Shown here in pieces: positions 1 through 7,943 of a stretch of 64,000 bases of DNA. Both the position numbers and the translations under genes were made by a program. Numbering within the stretch: position 1 is the stretch's first letter; every line of letters begins with the position of its first letter. Source of the stretch: Streptosporangiaceae bacterium (GTDB lineage: Bacteria; Actinomycetota; Actinomycetes; Streptosporangiales; Streptosporangiaceae); the NCBI GenBank assembly GCA_025964695.1, contig JAOPYK010000074.1, positions 95,208 through 159,207 of the forward strand, given 5' to 3'. The notes under the pieces were generated by a model. The model did not search any database and was not told the origin of the DNA. It saw only the letters and a program-made list of their open reading frames with translations.

Positions 1-2
1 GA

Positions 3-430
3 TCGGCGTGTTCTCCGGGGTGCTTCCCGGCCACCGCCGACGCCACGCTGCACGAGGTCACCGGCCAGGAGTCCAGCCTCGTTGACATCAACGCCGCCGA
101 GGAGGCGGTCCAGGACGCGTTCACCGCGGCTGTGCAACGGTGGCCGTCCGCTGGACTGCCCCCGAGCCCGGCGGGCTGGATCATCACCACCGCCCGTAAC
201 CGGGCGATCGACCGTCTCCGCAGGGAGGCGTCCCGCGAGGGCCGGCACGCCGAGGCCGCCCTGCCGCACGCCCGCGGCGAACCGGCCGGGGAGGGTGCCG
301 TGCGCGATGACCGACCAGCTCCTATCGCTGGCCCCGAGTCCGGTCGTGGCCCTCAACCGCGCGGTCGCGGTGGCCGAAGTGGAGGGACCCGGCCGAGCGT
401 GACTTCCTGCGGCGCAGCCGTCAGGCGACC
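3..430 (+). pseudogene. Relic of an ECF42-type (DUF6596) RNA polymerase sigma factor
   Basis: Three conserved blocks of this sigma family survive in order but in three different frames. Block 1 (about 87-310) carries EEAVQDAFTAAVQRWP and the region-2 helix WIITTARNRAIDRLRREAS, ending at VRDDR. Block 2 (about 304-391) encodes LLSLAPSPVVALNRAVAVAE, which belongs to the C-terminal extension. Block 3 (about 390-420) encodes AERDFLRR, normally close to the C-terminus. The intervening region 4 and most of the extension are gone. The first junction lies where both parental sequences would read roughly GATGACC, so a microhomology deletion is plausible (inference). The N-terminal part also looks shortened. 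It cannot give a working sigma factor. Confidence 0.75.
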
Positions 431-434
431 CGGG

Positions 435-938
435 TCAGCCCACCGGGGTCAGCCGGAAGATCCGCAGCTCACGGCCCGAACGCTCCACGTACTTGTCGTA
501 CACGGGCCAGACCCGCAGCAGCCGCGGCCAGATCTCGGCGCGCTCGGCGTCCTCCAGCAGCCGGGCGGTCACCGGGGTGCTCCGGCCGTGGAAGCTCACC
601 TCGGCGTTCGGCTGCTTGAGCAGGTTCCCCGTCCAGGCCGGGTGCCTGTCCCGGCCGAAGTTGCTGCCCACCACGATCCAGCCGCCGTCCGGCTCCGGCA
701 TGCAGGCCAGGGGGGCCTGCCGGGGCTCGCCGCTGACGGCGCCGGTGGTGGTCAGCAGCAGGCTCGGCACCAGCGACTGGCCCAGCAGGAACCGGCCGCC
801 CGAGAGCCGGTGCAACGCCTTGTCCAGCGGGGGCACGATCTTCGGTCCGACCTTCGCGAACCAGGCGGAACCGGAGATCCGCTGAAAGAGCGGTCCGAGG
901 GTGCGCTGGATCAAGGTGGGTGGCCGGACGTCGCTCAT
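435..938 (-). CDS. Deazaflavin (F420)-dependent nitroreductase-family oxidoreductase
   Basis: A 167-residue protein of the F420H2-dependent quinone reductase/Ddn-like fold, of about the usual family length. The family binds reduced F420 and reduces quinones, nitro compounds or other hydrophobic acceptors. Family-typical stretches are LLTTTGAVSGEPRQAPL, GGWIVVGSNFGRDRHPAW and NAEVSFHGRSTPVTARLL. A longer reading frame exists upstream, but the ATG at 938 is chosen because it overlaps the stop of the upstream epimerase gene as ATGA and begins a typical N-terminus. The two genes are therefore probably translationally coupled. The substrate is unknown. Confidence 0.85.
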   Translation of the reverse strand: MSDVRPPTLIQRTLGPLFQRISGSAWFAKVGPKIVPPLDKALHRLSGGRFLLGQSLVPSLLLTTTGAVSGEPRQAPLACMPEPDGGWIVVGSNFGRDRHPAWTGNLLKQPNAEVSFHGRSTPVTARLLEDAERAEIWPRLLRVWPVYDKYVERSGRELRIFRLTPVG

Positions 939-1987
939 ATGTCTGCTCCTGGGTTGGGTGAGTGGCCCAGGCGGCCCGCCTTGCCGGGGGTCAGATGGCC
1001 CGCCGTGACGAGCCAGCGCAGGGCGTCGGTCAGGGTCTGTTCGACCGGCCGGAGCGTCAGGTCCAGGGCGTCCAGCAGCGGGCGATCGTCGGTGGCCACC
1101 AGTGTGATCATCATTTCGGCCGCATCGCGGGTGAGCGGGAAGTCGAAGTTCCTGATCCGCTTGGCGGCGTCCAGCAGCGAGCCGAGCCCGAGCATCAGCC
1201 GGCCCGGCACCATGAGACGGCGGCACTTCACGCCGGTGAGCTCATCGCACCGGTCGGCGAGCTGGGACCAGGTCAGATAGTGACCGCCGAGCAGCCAGCG
1301 GCGCGGTCCCTGACCGGCCACGACGGACCGGCGCAGGGCCTCGGCCAGGTCACGGACGTCCAGCACCGAGCAACCGCCCCGGGGCATGGGCCAGGCCTGG
1401 CCGAGGCCGGCGGCGAATCCCTCGTTCAGCGCGTCCAGCACCGGCTGATGCGGCCCGCACACGCCGCCCGGATAGATGACCGTGATCGGCGCGCCCTCGT
1501 CCTGAAGGCCCCGCACATAGCGTTCGGCCGCCAGCTTGGACCGGCCGTAGTCCGTGCGCGGGCTCGCCAGCGGGCCGTCCACTGTGATCACCGGGGAGTT
1601 CGGCGGTACGAAGACCCCCACCGTCGAGACGTGGATCACGGGATCGAGGCCCTGGGCCACCGCGCCGCCGACGACGTTGCGGGTGCCGGTGACGTTGGTC
1701 TCGACGAGGCCGCCCGGCCCGCCGGTCCCGCCGCCGGTGATGCCGATGGCCGCGGCGGCGTGCACCGCCGCGTCACAGCCGTCGAGGGCCCGGCCGACCG
1801 CGGCCGGATCGAGCATGTCCCCGGGCACGAACTCCACCTCGTCGGCTTGGACCCCGATCGCGGCGAGCACCTTGGTGGCCTTGCCCGGGTCGCGGACCAG
1901 CGCCCGCGGCTGATGCCCGGCGGCGAGCAGCGCCGCGACGGTATACGACCCCACGAAGCCCGAGGCCCCTGTCACCATGACGCGCAT
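935..1987 (-). CDS. NAD-dependent epimerase/dehydratase family protein (extended SDR)
   Basis: A 350-residue extended short-chain dehydrogenase. The N-terminal Rossmann motif is TGASGFVGS (residues about 6-14), followed by the acidic-patch GDML and a YGRSKLAAE catalytic Tyr-x3-Lys near residue 150. The sequence resembles nucleoside-diphosphate-sugar epimerases and 3-beta-hydroxysteroid dehydrogenase-like proteins, but the substrate cannot be read. The ATG at 1987 is preferred over an in-frame GTG at 1993 because MRVMVTGASGF is the usual start. It is the first gene of a two-gene unit with the F420-type reductase. A CAAGC-type operator lies just upstream. Confidence 0.85.
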   Translation of the reverse strand: MRVMVTGASGFVGSYTVAALLAAGHQPRALVRDPGKATKVLAAIGVQADEVEFVPGDMLDPAAVGRALDGCDAAVHAAAAIGITGGGTGGPGGLVETNVTGTRNVVGGAVAQGLDPVIHVSTVGVFVPPNSPVITVDGPLASPRTDYGRSKLAAERYVRGLQDEGAPITVIYPGGVCGPHQPVLDALNEGFAAGLGQAWPMPRGGCSVLDVRDLAEALRRSVVAGQGPRRWLLGGHYLTWSQLADRCDELTGVKCRRLMVPGRLMLGLGSLLDAAKRIRNFDFPLTRDAAEMMITLVATDDRPLLDALDLTLRPVEQTLTDALRWLVTAGHLTPGKAGRLGHSPNPGADI

Positions 1988-1994
1988 TGGCACA

Positions 1995-2008
1995 AACTAG
2001 CGCTTGGT
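1995..2008 (-). promoter_or_regulatory. CAAGC-type operator upstream of the epimerase gene
   Basis: Read toward the epimerase gene the sequence is ACCAAGCGCTAGTT. It matches 11 of 14 positions of the site at 49581-49594 (ACCAAGCGCTTGCT) and resembles the KstR2-type consensus AnCAAGnnCTTGnT known from mycobacteria. It lies 7 bp before the start codon, which would suit steric repression. Assignment to a TetR-type regulator is inference. Confidence 0.45.
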
Positions 2009-2110
2009 AGCGTCGCCTGGACAGTGTTCCACGCCCCATCCTCACCTGATCTGGCAGCGGTGTCCACGCGGCGCGTCCGAGCGCGTCGGCAAGCGTGTCC
2101 GCGCCCAGCG

Positions 2111-3547
2111 TCAGGAGGCGGGGCGGGGGATGGACTTGTACTCGAGGTAGGCGGTCAGGCCCTCGGGGCCGAGCTCACGGCCGAGGCCGCTGTTCTTGTA
2201 GCCACCGAACGGGGTGTTGGCGTCGAGGCTGTACAGGTTGACGCCACAGCTACCGGTACGGATCCGGCGGGCCACCTCGATGCCGTGCGAGACATCGGCG
2301 GTCCAGACGGAGCCGCCCAGGCCGTAGTCGCTGTCATTGGCGATCTTGATGGCGTCGTCCTCGTCCTCGTAGGACAGCAGGGCGAGCACCGGGCCGAAGA
2401 TCTCCTCGCGGGCGATCCGCATGTCATTGGTGACGTTGCCGAACACCGTGGGCGCGACGTACCAGCCACGGTCGTGCGGCCGATCGAGACCGCCAGCGAT
2501 GATCTTGGCGCCTTCATCCTGGCCGATCTTGATATAGCCCTCGACCCGGTCCTGCTGGCGCTTGGCGACCAGCGGGCCGATCTCGGTCGCATAGTCCGCG
2601 GGGTCGCCCACGGTGAGCCCGCTCACCATGGCGGCCAGGGCCTCGGCGACCTCGTCGTAGCGGCTGCGCGGCGCCAGGATGCGGGTCTGCGCGGCACAGG
2701 CCTGGCCGTTGTTCATCAGCGAGGCGAGTTTGAAACCCTCGATGGTGGTGGCGAGGTCGGCGTCCTCCAGGATGATCGCCGCCGACTTGCCTCCGAGCTC
2801 GAGGGTCACCCGCTTGAGCTGCTCACCGCAGACGGCGCCGATCTTCCGGCCGGCCGCTGTCGAGCCGGTGAACGACACCTTGTCGATGCCGGGATGCCGG
2901 ACCAGGTGCTCGCCGACCTCGCGTCCCGCCGTCACGATGTTGACGACCCCGTCCGGGATCCCCGCCTCCTTGATCCATTCGGCGAGGAGATAGGTGTCCA
3001 GTGGCGTCTCGGGAGATGGCTTGGCCACCACCGTGCAGCCCGCGATCAGAGCGGGGGCGAGCTTGAGCATCAGGGTGAACTGGGGGACGTTCCACGGCAC
3101 GATGGCCGCCACCACGCCGACCGGTTCCGTGGTCACGGTCACCGGGCCCAGCATTCCCTGGCGCTCCTCCTCCCAGGTGTAGGTGCCGGCCAGGTCCACG
3201 TAGTACTGCAGCACCATCTGCGGAATCGCGGCCTGCCCGAAGATCGAGAAGAGCGCGGGCGATCCCATCTCCGCGGTGACCAACTCGGCCATGTCGTTCT
3301 GCCGCTCGGCATAGATCGCCGCCAGCCGGCCCACGATCTCGGCGCGTTCGGCCGGCGTCATCCGCGGCCAGGGGCCGTGGTCGAAGGCCTGCCGGGCTGC
3401 CGCGACGGCCTTGTCGATGTCGGCCTCGGTGCCCTCGGGCACCCGGCCGATGACCTCTTCGGTGTGCGGGGAGATCACGTCGATGGTGGCCGTGCCGGCC
3501 GGAGCGACCCAGTCGCCGCCGATGAAGAGCCGATCATGCTCGCGCAT
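2111..3547 (-). CDS. NAD(P)-dependent aldehyde dehydrogenase
   Basis: A 478-residue ALDH-superfamily enzyme oxidising an aldehyde to the acid with NAD(P)+. Visible hallmarks are PWNVPQFTLMLKLAPAL, the cofactor-site FTGSTAAGRKI, the general-base Glu in LELGGKS, the catalytic Cys in NNGQACAAQTR, EEIFGPVLALL and the C-terminal PFGGYKNSGLGRE. The ATG at 3547 is chosen over a much longer upstream frame because an AGGAGG ribosome-binding site precedes it. It stands alone in its transcription unit. A CCAAGCAAGCATTC operator 44 bp upstream is shared with the gene at 47857, which links it to the catabolic regulon. The natural aldehyde is unknown. Confidence 0.93.
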   Translation of the reverse strand: MREHDRLFIGGDWVAPAGTATIDVISPHTEEVIGRVPEGTEADIDKAVAAARQAFDHGPWPRMTPAERAEIVGRLAAIYAERQNDMAELVTAEMGSPALFSIFGQAAIPQMVLQYYVDLAGTYTWEEERQGMLGPVTVTTEPVGVVAAIVPWNVPQFTLMLKLAPALIAGCTVVAKPSPETPLDTYLLAEWIKEAGIPDGVVNIVTAGREVGEHLVRHPGIDKVSFTGSTAAGRKIGAVCGEQLKRVTLELGGKSAAIILEDADLATTIEGFKLASLMNNGQACAAQTRILAPRSRYDEVAEALAAMVSGLTVGDPADYATEIGPLVAKRQQDRVEGYIKIGQDEGAKIIAGGLDRPHDRGWYVAPTVFGNVTNDMRIAREEIFGPVLALLSYEDEDDAIKIANDSDYGLGGSVWTADVSHGIEVARRIRTGSCGVNLYSLDANTPFGGYKNSGLGRELGPEGLTAYLEYKSIPRPAS

Positions 3548-3590
3548 GTTGTTCCTCCTGCCCGGGGTGAAACGCCGGAGGTCGTTGACC

Positions 3591-3604
3591 GAATGCTTGC
3601 TTGG
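3591..3604 (-). promoter_or_regulatory. Shared CAAGCAAGCATTC operator upstream of aldehyde dehydrogenase
   Basis: On the coding strand the site reads CCAAGCAAGCATTC followed by GGTC. The same 15 bases (CCAAGCAAGCATTCG) lie upstream of the gene at 47857 in the same orientation, preceded by GTTC in both cases. Identity of this length at two promoters 44 kb apart supports a common regulator. The regulator itself is not in the window. Confidence 0.55.
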
Positions 3605-3739
3605 TGAACACTCTCTCATGAGGGTGGTGGGTGTCCACAAGAGCCTGCCCGCCGCCCGACCTGGCGGGGTGAGCGGGTCGGTCACCGTGGCAGGCCCGAT
3701 TTCCGGGACGGCGGGGCCGGCGGTGATGACCACGGCGGC

Positions 3740-4144
3740 TCAACGATGCAGCGGGAGTCCTTTCGTCGTCTTGTCGACGGCGTTGCGCGGACCGTACACG
3801 GCGAGGCCGGCGAACCGCAGCTTCGCCGCGGCGAGCACCGCCGCCCGGTTGTCGGCGTCGTTGTCGGTGGTGAACAGCTCGTCGGTGTAGACGGCGATCG
3901 CCAGTCCCCGGGACAGCGCCTGTGCGTGCACGCGGTCCAGCGCCTCGGCGTTCGCGCCGAACACCAGCACCGGCTGGCGGAACATGGGCAGGTACCGGTT
4001 GCCGGCGCCGTCCTCGTACGGTTCGCCGAGGATCTCGGGAAAGCTCTTGGGCAGGCCGCTGACGAGGAAGGCGGTCACGTTCAGCCGCTGCCAGCCGGCC
4101 AGGTCCTCCCGGACGACAACAGCGATCTTGGTGTCGAAGCGCAT
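3740..4144 (-). CDS. DUF2000 domain-containing protein
   Basis: A 134-residue protein matching DUF2000 over its whole length: KIAVVVREDLAGWQRLNVTAFL at the start, the LPMFRQPVLVFGA core, and a C-terminal AVDKTTKGLPLHR. The fold is peptidyl-tRNA-hydrolase-like and the function is unknown. The ATG at 4144 fits the family length, although the frame stays open much further upstream. It is divergent from an AraC-type regulator with only 63 bp between the start codons. This pairing suggests local control by that regulator. Confidence 0.88.
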   Translation of the reverse strand: MRFDTKIAVVVREDLAGWQRLNVTAFLVSGLPKSFPEILGEPYEDGAGNRYLPMFRQPVLVFGANAEALDRVHAQALSRGLAIAVYTDELFTTDNDADNRAAVLAAAKLRFAGLAVYGPRNAVDKTTKGLPLHR

Positions 4145-4207
4145 ACGGCCAGCCTGTCCGCGGCTCCGATCGCGCGTCTTGAACGCTGGTGCGCGACACT
4201 GGGGGGC

Positions 4208-5020
4208 ATGAGCGAGTGGGTGCGGTACTGGCGCGCGGATGACCGTCCGCTGGAGGCCATGCACGCCCGCTTCGAACGGCACGCCTACCACCGGCACAGC
4301 CACGAGGGGTACTCCTTCGGGGTCACCGACGCCGGCGCCCAGGCGTTCAACTGCCGGGGCGGCTCGCACACGAGCGCAGCGGGCATGGTGATGGCGTTCA
4401 ACCCCGACGACCCGCACGATGGCCGCCCGGCGGACGAATCCGGGTTCACCTACCGCATCGTCCACATCGGTGCCGGCCTGGTCGCCGACGTGCTCGGCGA
4501 CATGGCCGCCCGGCCCACCGGGCTGCCGCTGTTCGCCGATCCGGTGGCGCGGGACCCGGTGCTGGCCACTGCGCTGCGCCGACTGCACTCCGCCCTCGGC
4601 GGCGGTATGCCGCAGGGCGAATCGCTCGTGCGGGAGGAGTTGCTCGTCGCGGTCGTGGCAGCCATGGTGCAGCGCGGCGCGACCCGGCCGGTCACCGTGG
4701 CGGCTCCGGTGGGGGAGCAGGTGATCGCACAACGGGTGCGCGCCATGCTCGACGACGCCTTCGCCGGTCAGGTCACCGCCGACGACGTGGCGGCCGCGGC
4801 CGGGGCGAGCCGGTTCGTGGCCTACCGGTCCTTCCGGCGTGTCCACGGCATGGCACCCAGCGACTACCAGCGCCAGCTACGGCTGCGCGCCGCACGCCGG
4901 ATGCTCTCCCGCGGCCACCGGATCGCCGACGTGGCGACCGCGGTCGGATTCGCCGATCAGAGCCATCTGACCCGTTGGTTCGTGCGCTACTACGGCGTCA
5001 CGCCCGGCGTTTTCCGCTGA
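4208..5020 (+). CDS. AraC-family transcriptional regulator
   Basis: A 270-residue regulator with an N-terminal cupin-like sensor (residues about 1-160, with HRHSHEGYSFGVT and the FNPDDPHDGRP metal/ligand-pocket type signature) and two C-terminal helix-turn-helix motifs. The second ends in the AraC hallmark IADVATAVGFADQSHLTRW (about 235-255). The start at 4208 (MSEWVRYW) gives the usual length; the frame is open upstream without homology. It is transcribed divergently from the DUF2000 gene and probably controls it, itself, or both through the shared 63-bp promoter region. The ligand is unknown. Confidence 0.9.
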   Translation: MSEWVRYWRADDRPLEAMHARFERHAYHRHSHEGYSFGVTDAGAQAFNCRGGSHTSAAGMVMAFNPDDPHDGRPADESGFTYRIVHIGAGLVADVLGDMAARPTGLPLFADPVARDPVLATALRRLHSALGGGMPQGESLVREELLVAVVAAMVQRGATRPVTVAAPVGEQVIAQRVRAMLDDAFAGQVTADDVAAAAGASRFVAYRSFRRVHGMAPSDYQRQLRLRAARRMLSRGHRIADVATAVGFADQSHLTRWFVRYYGVTPGVFR

Positions 5021-5054
5021 GCGTCCCGTACCGATCCGGCGGCCGCGCGCCGGG

Positions 5055-5642
5055 TCACTTGTCGCGCAGGATCAGCCTTCTCTGCTGGAAGTCCACGGTG
5101 ACGCGGCCGAACCGGCGCAGTTCGTCGGAGCCGAGCAGCCCGGCGATGTTCGGGTCGCCCATGTTGATGACCGTCAGGGAACGGCTGCTCAGGGCCTGTC
5201 CGCCGAGCGTCCAGCTGCGGATCCGGACCACGGGCACGGTGGCCCGTCCGGTCACCCCCTGGATGCGGGCGGTCTGCCCGGTGCGGGACAGCTTCAGCCG
5301 GCGCATGAGGGATCGGTCCAGCGTGGAGGTGGACGCGCCGGTGTCGAGGATGAACTGGAAGGGGCCGCGGCCGTTGACCTTGATCGGGACCATGACCAGG
5401 GTCGCCCCGTGGTCGATGGTCACCCGGATGGGGATCGAGGTCCCGCCCCCGGCGGTACGGGTGGCCCGCACGCTCGAATATTTCGGAGACTTGCGAGCAC
5501 CCGGAGCCAGTGACTCACGCAACGACTCGTGAGACGGCGCGGCCCCGGGTCCGGATCTGATGGCGCAGCCGCTCAACCCCAGCACCAGAGCGCCTGCCAG
5601 CGCGGTTGTGAACCAGAGCGCCTTGATCTCGACCACCGCCAC
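5055..5642 (-). CDS. Retropepsin-like aspartyl protease family lipoprotein
   Basis: About 195 residues. The N-terminus is a lipoprotein signal with a hydrophobic run and the lipobox LSGC (about residue 26), so the protein is probably membrane-anchored on the outside. The catalytic motif FILDTGASTSTLD (about 98-110) is the single Asp-Thr-Gly of retroviral-type aspartyl proteases, followed by a second conserved block NIAGLLGSDELRRFGRVTVDF. One lobe only is present, so activity would need dimerisation, as is general for this family. The GTG at 5642 is given; an in-frame GTG at 5636 has the better-placed AGGTGG ribosome site. Confidence 0.82.
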   Translation of the reverse strand: MAVVEIKALWFTTALAGALVLGLSGCAIRSGPGAAPSHESLRESLAPGARKSPKYSSVRATRTAGGGTSIPIRVTIDHGATLVMVPIKVNGRGPFQFILDTGASTSTLDRSLMRRLKLSRTGQTARIQGVTGRATVPVVRIRSWTLGGQALSSRSLTVINMGDPNIAGLLGSDELRRFGRVTVDFQQRRLILRDK

Positions 5643-5734
5643 CTGTATGGAACGACGTCCCGGACCTTACCGGCTATCCATACATACGTCGCAGGCGGGC
5701 ACTTCCGTTCAGCCGGATCCGCCGGTCATTTCCA

Positions 5735-6205
5735 CTAACGCAGGAGATGGGCGTTGGGTGCGCGGGCGCGACCGGCGAGGTCGGGGAGCTCGATGACCTC
5801 CGCCCCCGCGGCGCGCAGTTGCTCGGTGCCCTCACCGTCGGCGAACAGCGGCGGCTCACGCCAGGCGTAGACCACCCGGGGAATGCCGGCGGCCACGATC
5901 AGCCGGGCGCACGGCTCCGGACGGGACGCCCGCCCGCCGCAGGGCTCCAGCGAGGTGTAGATCGTGGCCCCGCTCAGATCGGTGCCGGGCCGCAGCCTGC
6001 CCAACGCAGCCTCCTCGGCGTGCTCTACCGGGTCGCCCTCCCGCGAGTGGCCACGGGCCAGCTCCCGCCCCCCGCCGTCCACGATGACGGCGCCCACCGA
6101 GTACGCGGTCTGGGAGGGCGGGCAGAGGGCCGCCAGTTCACAGGCCAGCTCCAGCCATCGCCGGTCCGCCCCGTACCGGGTGGAGGAATCAGCCACGGCG
6201 GCCAC
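5735..6205 (-). CDS. RibD-like cytidine/deoxycytidylate deaminase-family protein
   Basis: About 156 residues with the zinc-deaminase signatures HAEEAAL (His-x-Glu) and PCGGRASRPEPC (Pro-Cys plus a second Cys), matching the deaminase half of riboflavin biosynthesis RibD (HAE, PCxxxGxxPPC). It overlaps by 17 bp the end of a gene for a RibD-type reductase, so the two activities that are usually one polypeptide are split and translationally coupled here. It could deaminate a riboflavin-type pyrimidine, or act in another pyrimidine pathway. No other rib genes are in the window. Starts at GTG 6205 or GTG 6196 are both possible. Confidence 0.82.
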   Translation of the reverse strand: MAAVADSSTRYGADRRWLELACELAALCPPSQTAYSVGAVIVDGGGRELARGHSREGDPVEHAEEAALGRLRPGTDLSGATIYTSLEPCGGRASRPEPCARLIVAAGIPRVVYAWREPPLFADGEGTEQLRAAGAEVIELPDLAGRARAPNAHLLR

Positions 6206-6884
6206 CGATCAGGTAACGCAGCAGGGCCACGTCGCCGATCCGGGTGGCCTCGGCCAGCCGCATGGGCCTGCCCGGGCTCTGCGGGAAGACCCCGGGATGC
6301 ACGAAGCGCGGCGCGGACGGATCGCCGACGAAGAACGGGGCCACGGCCAGCTGCAGTTCGTCGGCCAGCCCCTGGGTGAGGAAGCGGGTGTGGAGGTCTC
6401 CGCCGCCCTCGACCATCAGCCGCCGGACGCCGCGCCGGCTCAGCTCGGCGAGCAGGGCGGGCAGGCTCACGGGGTCTCCGCCGTCGATGACCTCGGCACG
6501 CTCGCCCAGCCGCCCCGCCAGCGCCGGGGCGGCCGGTGAGGAGCTGAACACCAGCTTGGGGGAGGCGCCGGTGGTGAAGAACCGGGCCTCCGGCGCGAGG
6601 TCGCCGCTGCCGGTCACCGTGACCTTGGTCAAATCCGGTGCCCGGCCCCGCGCGACGCGCTGGGCCTTGCGCGACTCCGACCGGATGAGCAGCTGAGGGT
6701 CGTCCTGGCGGAGGGTACCGGCCCCCACCAGGATCGCGTCGCAGGAGGCACGCACCGCGTCCACGCGGTCGAAGTCGGCGGGATTGGACAACCGCAGTCG
6801 TTCCGGGCTCGCGTCGTCGATATAGCCGTCGACCGACATGGCACAGCTCAGCAGTACATAAGGGCGATCACTCACAAGGGACAT
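6189..6884 (-). CDS. Pyrimidine reductase / dihydrofolate reductase-fold protein (RibD C-terminal type)
   Basis: A 231-residue DHFR-fold reductase. The family start YVLLSCAMSVDGYIDD is clear, followed by DAILVGAGTLRQDDPQLL and GVRRLMVEGGGDLHTRFL, the conserved NADPH-binding and active-site strands of RibD reductase domains. It is immediately upstream of, and overlaps, the deaminase gene, so together they reconstitute a RibD-like pair in reversed domain order (reductase first). A role in riboflavin or a modified pyrimidine pathway follows from the family only. The ATG at 6884 has a weak ribosome site; GTG 6875 is an alternative. Confidence 0.85.
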   Translation of the reverse strand: MSLVSDRPYVLLSCAMSVDGYIDDASPERLRLSNPADFDRVDAVRASCDAILVGAGTLRQDDPQLLIRSESRKAQRVARGRAPDLTKVTVTGSGDLAPEARFFTTGASPKLVFSSSPAAPALAGRLGERAEVIDGGDPVSLPALLAELSRRGVRRLMVEGGGDLHTRFLTQGLADELQLAVAPFFVGDPSAPRFVHPGVFPQSPGRPMRLAEATRIGDVALLRYLIGGRRG

Positions 6885-6960
6885 TACACCGCATCACACA
6901 TCGGCCTCAGCCGGTGACGGTCCCGTCGCGCCCAAGATCCGCTGCGGATCCGGCGAGTGG

Positions 6961-7872
6961 TCACGCCAGGCAGGTGGGAATCTGCCCGTCGTTGTAGGTG
7001 ACCATTTCCAGCATGATCGTCAGATCGTCGAGCGGGACGCCGGGTCGCTCGCCTCGCGCCTCGGCATAGGCCCGGTGCAGATTGCCGACGATGCGTTCGG
7101 GGTCCAGCAGGTCCGCGTACTCGCCCAGCTCCGCCGCGCCGGCCACCGCCAGCGGTGACAGCCCGGCCTCGATGCCCTGCCGGGCCAGCTCCTGGATCCA
7201 GCGCAGGTACGACTCGGTCGCGTCGTACGACTCCGGCCCGCCCACCGGGCCGTGTCCCGCGACCACGGTGGACGCGCCCAGGGCCCGCAGCCGCTCGATC
7301 GCCGTCAGGGAACCGGAGACCGATCCCATGAGCGTGAAGGGAGTGCCGCCGGAGAAGACCACGTCGCCCGCGAACAGCACTCCGTGGTCGGGGATCCACG
7401 CCACGACGTCGTTGGTCGTGTGCGCAGGCCCGACATGGATCAGCTCGACCCGCAGGTCACCGGAGTAGACCGTCAGCCGGTCCGGGAAGGTCACCGTGGG
7501 CGGCACGATGTCGATCGAGCCCCACTCGACATGCGTCCACAGCCGCGTCAGCATCAGCCCCGCCTCCACCATCGCGGCCGGGCAGTCGTCGTGGCCGATG
7601 ATCACCGCTTCGGGGAAGATCCCGTTGCCGTAGGTGTGGTCGCCATGGTGATGGGTGTTGATCAAGGTACGGGTCGGGGCCGAGGTCACCGACCCGATGG
7701 CCGTTCGCAGTGCCCTGGCCCGGGGTTCGGTGGCCGCGGTGTCGATCAGCGTCACCCGGTCCGGCCCGACCAGGAAACCGGAGTTGCTGAGGCACCAGCC
7801 GCCGTCAGGCTGTATGTAGGCGTAGATCCGCTCGGCGATCTCTTCCAGCCGAGGCCGTGGGGCCTTGTTCAT
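6961..7872 (-). CDS. MBL-fold metallo-hydrolase
   Basis: A 303-residue metallo-beta-lactamase-superfamily protein. The metal-binding motif THHHGDHTYG (about residues 73-82) is intact. A later His in HVGPAHTTND, the Asp in VLFAGDVVFSGG and the His in VVAGHGPVGG complete a two-metal site. The sequence resembles the hydrolase group often annotated next to secondary-metabolite or detoxification genes. Start ATG 7872 has AAGGATC upstream. It is divergent from sbcD with 71 bp between starts. The substrate is not evident. Confidence 0.88.
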   Translation of the reverse strand: MNKAPRPRLEEIAERIYAYIQPDGGWCLSNSGFLVGPDRVTLIDTAATEPRARALRTAIGSVTSAPTRTLINTHHHGDHTYGNGIFPEAVIIGHDDCPAAMVEAGLMLTRLWTHVEWGSIDIVPPTVTFPDRLTVYSGDLRVELIHVGPAHTTNDVVAWIPDHGVLFAGDVVFSGGTPFTLMGSVSGSLTAIERLRALGASTVVAGHGPVGGPESYDATESYLRWIQELARQGIEAGLSPLAVAGAAELGEYADLLDPERIVGNLHRAYAEARGERPGVPLDDLTIMLEMVTYNDGQIPTCLA

Positions 7873-7943
7873 AGTGATCCTTTGGGGTTTGTCGGCGTTT
7901 CTGCGACGGAAGTGTCGTGGGTGCTGTCTATGGTTTGCACTCG

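Noticed and set aside
962..3607. An 881-codon plus-strand frame over the epimerase and aldehyde dehydrogenase
   Set aside because: Antisense shadow of two clear genes, with low-complexity composition and no motifs.
5735..6205. A tRNA-modifying adenosine deaminase (TadA) call
   Set aside because: The PCGGRASRPEPC spacing and the coupled RibD-type reductase fit the RibD deaminase better.
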